DNA of 64,000 nucleotides, taken from Oscillospiraceae bacterium (lineage in GTDB: Bacteria > Bacillota > Clostridia > Oscillospirales > Acutalibacteraceae). Location of the stretch: positions 62,001 through 126,000 of the forward strand of contig SVOW01000008.1 of the NCBI GenBank assembly GCA_015066175.1, in the 5' to 3' direction. The notes under the pieces are model-generated. The model had not been told where the DNA came from. It ran no database searches and worked only from the letters and a program-made list of their open reading frames with translations. Of this stretch, positions 63,663-64,000 are shown piece after piece (the stretch's first letter is position 1; every line of letters begins with the position of its first letter). Position numbers and translations under genes: made by a program.

Positions 63663-64000
63663 AGTTCCACCTCAATTTTTGTAATAATATCATCCATGCT
63701 GCCTCCGGGTGGAAGCATGGGAAGAACAAATTCGTCCTTGTCAATTTTACAATCTATAATGTATGGTCCTTCTGCTTTAAAAGCACGGACAAGCGATTCA
63801 TCAAGCTCCTCCGGAGTTGTGACTGCTTCACCGTCTGCACCAAAGGCACGTGCTAAAGCGGAAAAATCGGTTTTGCGTTCTAAAACAGAATTGGAATAGT
63901 GCTTGTCATAAAACAGAGTCTGCCATTGACGGACCATACCCAACACACCATTATTCATAACAATAACTACAACAGGAATGTTGTATCTGACTGCAGTTGC
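63659..64000 (-). CDS. ilvB: Acetolactate synthase large subunit, partial (C-terminus)
   Basis: Only the last 113 codons are in the window; the gene continues past the right edge. The visible part is the thiamine-diphosphate-binding PYR/PP domain end: ATAVRYNIPVVVIVMNNGVLGMVRQWQ, with the NNG of the ThDP motif and the conserved MVRQWQ (read in pieces), then DFSALARAFGADGEAV and the closing VLPMLPPGGSMDDII. It is the first visible gene of the ilvB-ilvN-ilvC-ilvD operon. Confidence 0.94.

Overview
The window looks like chromosomal DNA of an AT-rich, Gram-positive anaerobe of the Clostridia, most likely an uncultured gut member of the Oscillospirales. Support: AGGAGG-type ribosome sites, many consensus sigma-A promoters with 17-bp spacers, a T-box in front of aspS, YhaM, a tRNA-dependent amidotransferase operon, an O2/NO-reducing FprA flavoprotein and many glycan-active enzymes. 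The placement is inferred from gene content.

Layout. 0-4.3 kb: an edge ATPase-like gene, an MltG-like transglycosylase with a zinc ribbon, a CAP lipoprotein, and prmA-yhaM. 4.4-7.3 kb: a run of small acetyltransferase, MmcQ and Nudix genes, two of them truncated. 7.5-8.4 kb: tRNA-Pro(GGG) with a displaced copy of its 3' end, inverted repeats and a broken integrase, the scar of an old integration. 8.5-14 kb: sbcD-sbcC and a Cas4-like/RNase H-like nuclease. 14-29.3 kb: glycan genes (deformylase coupled to a beta-helix enzyme, GH16, two FAD oxidoreductases, a beta-helix protein, a CAT-like protein, GH5). Within them sits a four-gene unit with a CMP-Kdo synthetase homologue, a cytoplasmic BNR/sialidase-like protein, an unknown membrane protein and an unknown 403-residue enzyme. 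29.4-37.4 kb: fprA, a hairpin repeat element, an acetyltransferase, an SGNH lipase and T-box-aspS/gatC-gatA-gatB, where GatA has lost its amidase residues. 37.5-44.2 kb: a GH42-like enzyme, a FliB/GH95 chimeric relic, an ECF sigma factor with a membrane partner, and a GH95 enzyme.

44.4-55.4 kb is the most unusual region: adenylating ligase, free-standing condensation domain, carrier protein, GH3-type amide synthetase and a second HxxxDG acyltransferase in one operon. It faces a second ligase, a secreted clan-A glycosidase and a geranylgeranyl-reductase-like flavoprotein. It reads as a small dissociated NRPS-like or lipid pathway. 55.5-60.3 kb: a guaA without a glutaminase domain, then a four-gene methyltransferase, phosphodiesterase and acetyltransferase operon behind a 38-codon leader peptide and an attenuator hairpin. 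60.4-64 kb: ilvB-ilvN-ilvC-ilvD for branched-chain amino acids.

Two normally glutamine-dependent enzymes here, GatA and GuaA, lack a glutaminase half. Ammonia may reach both directly or from separate partners.
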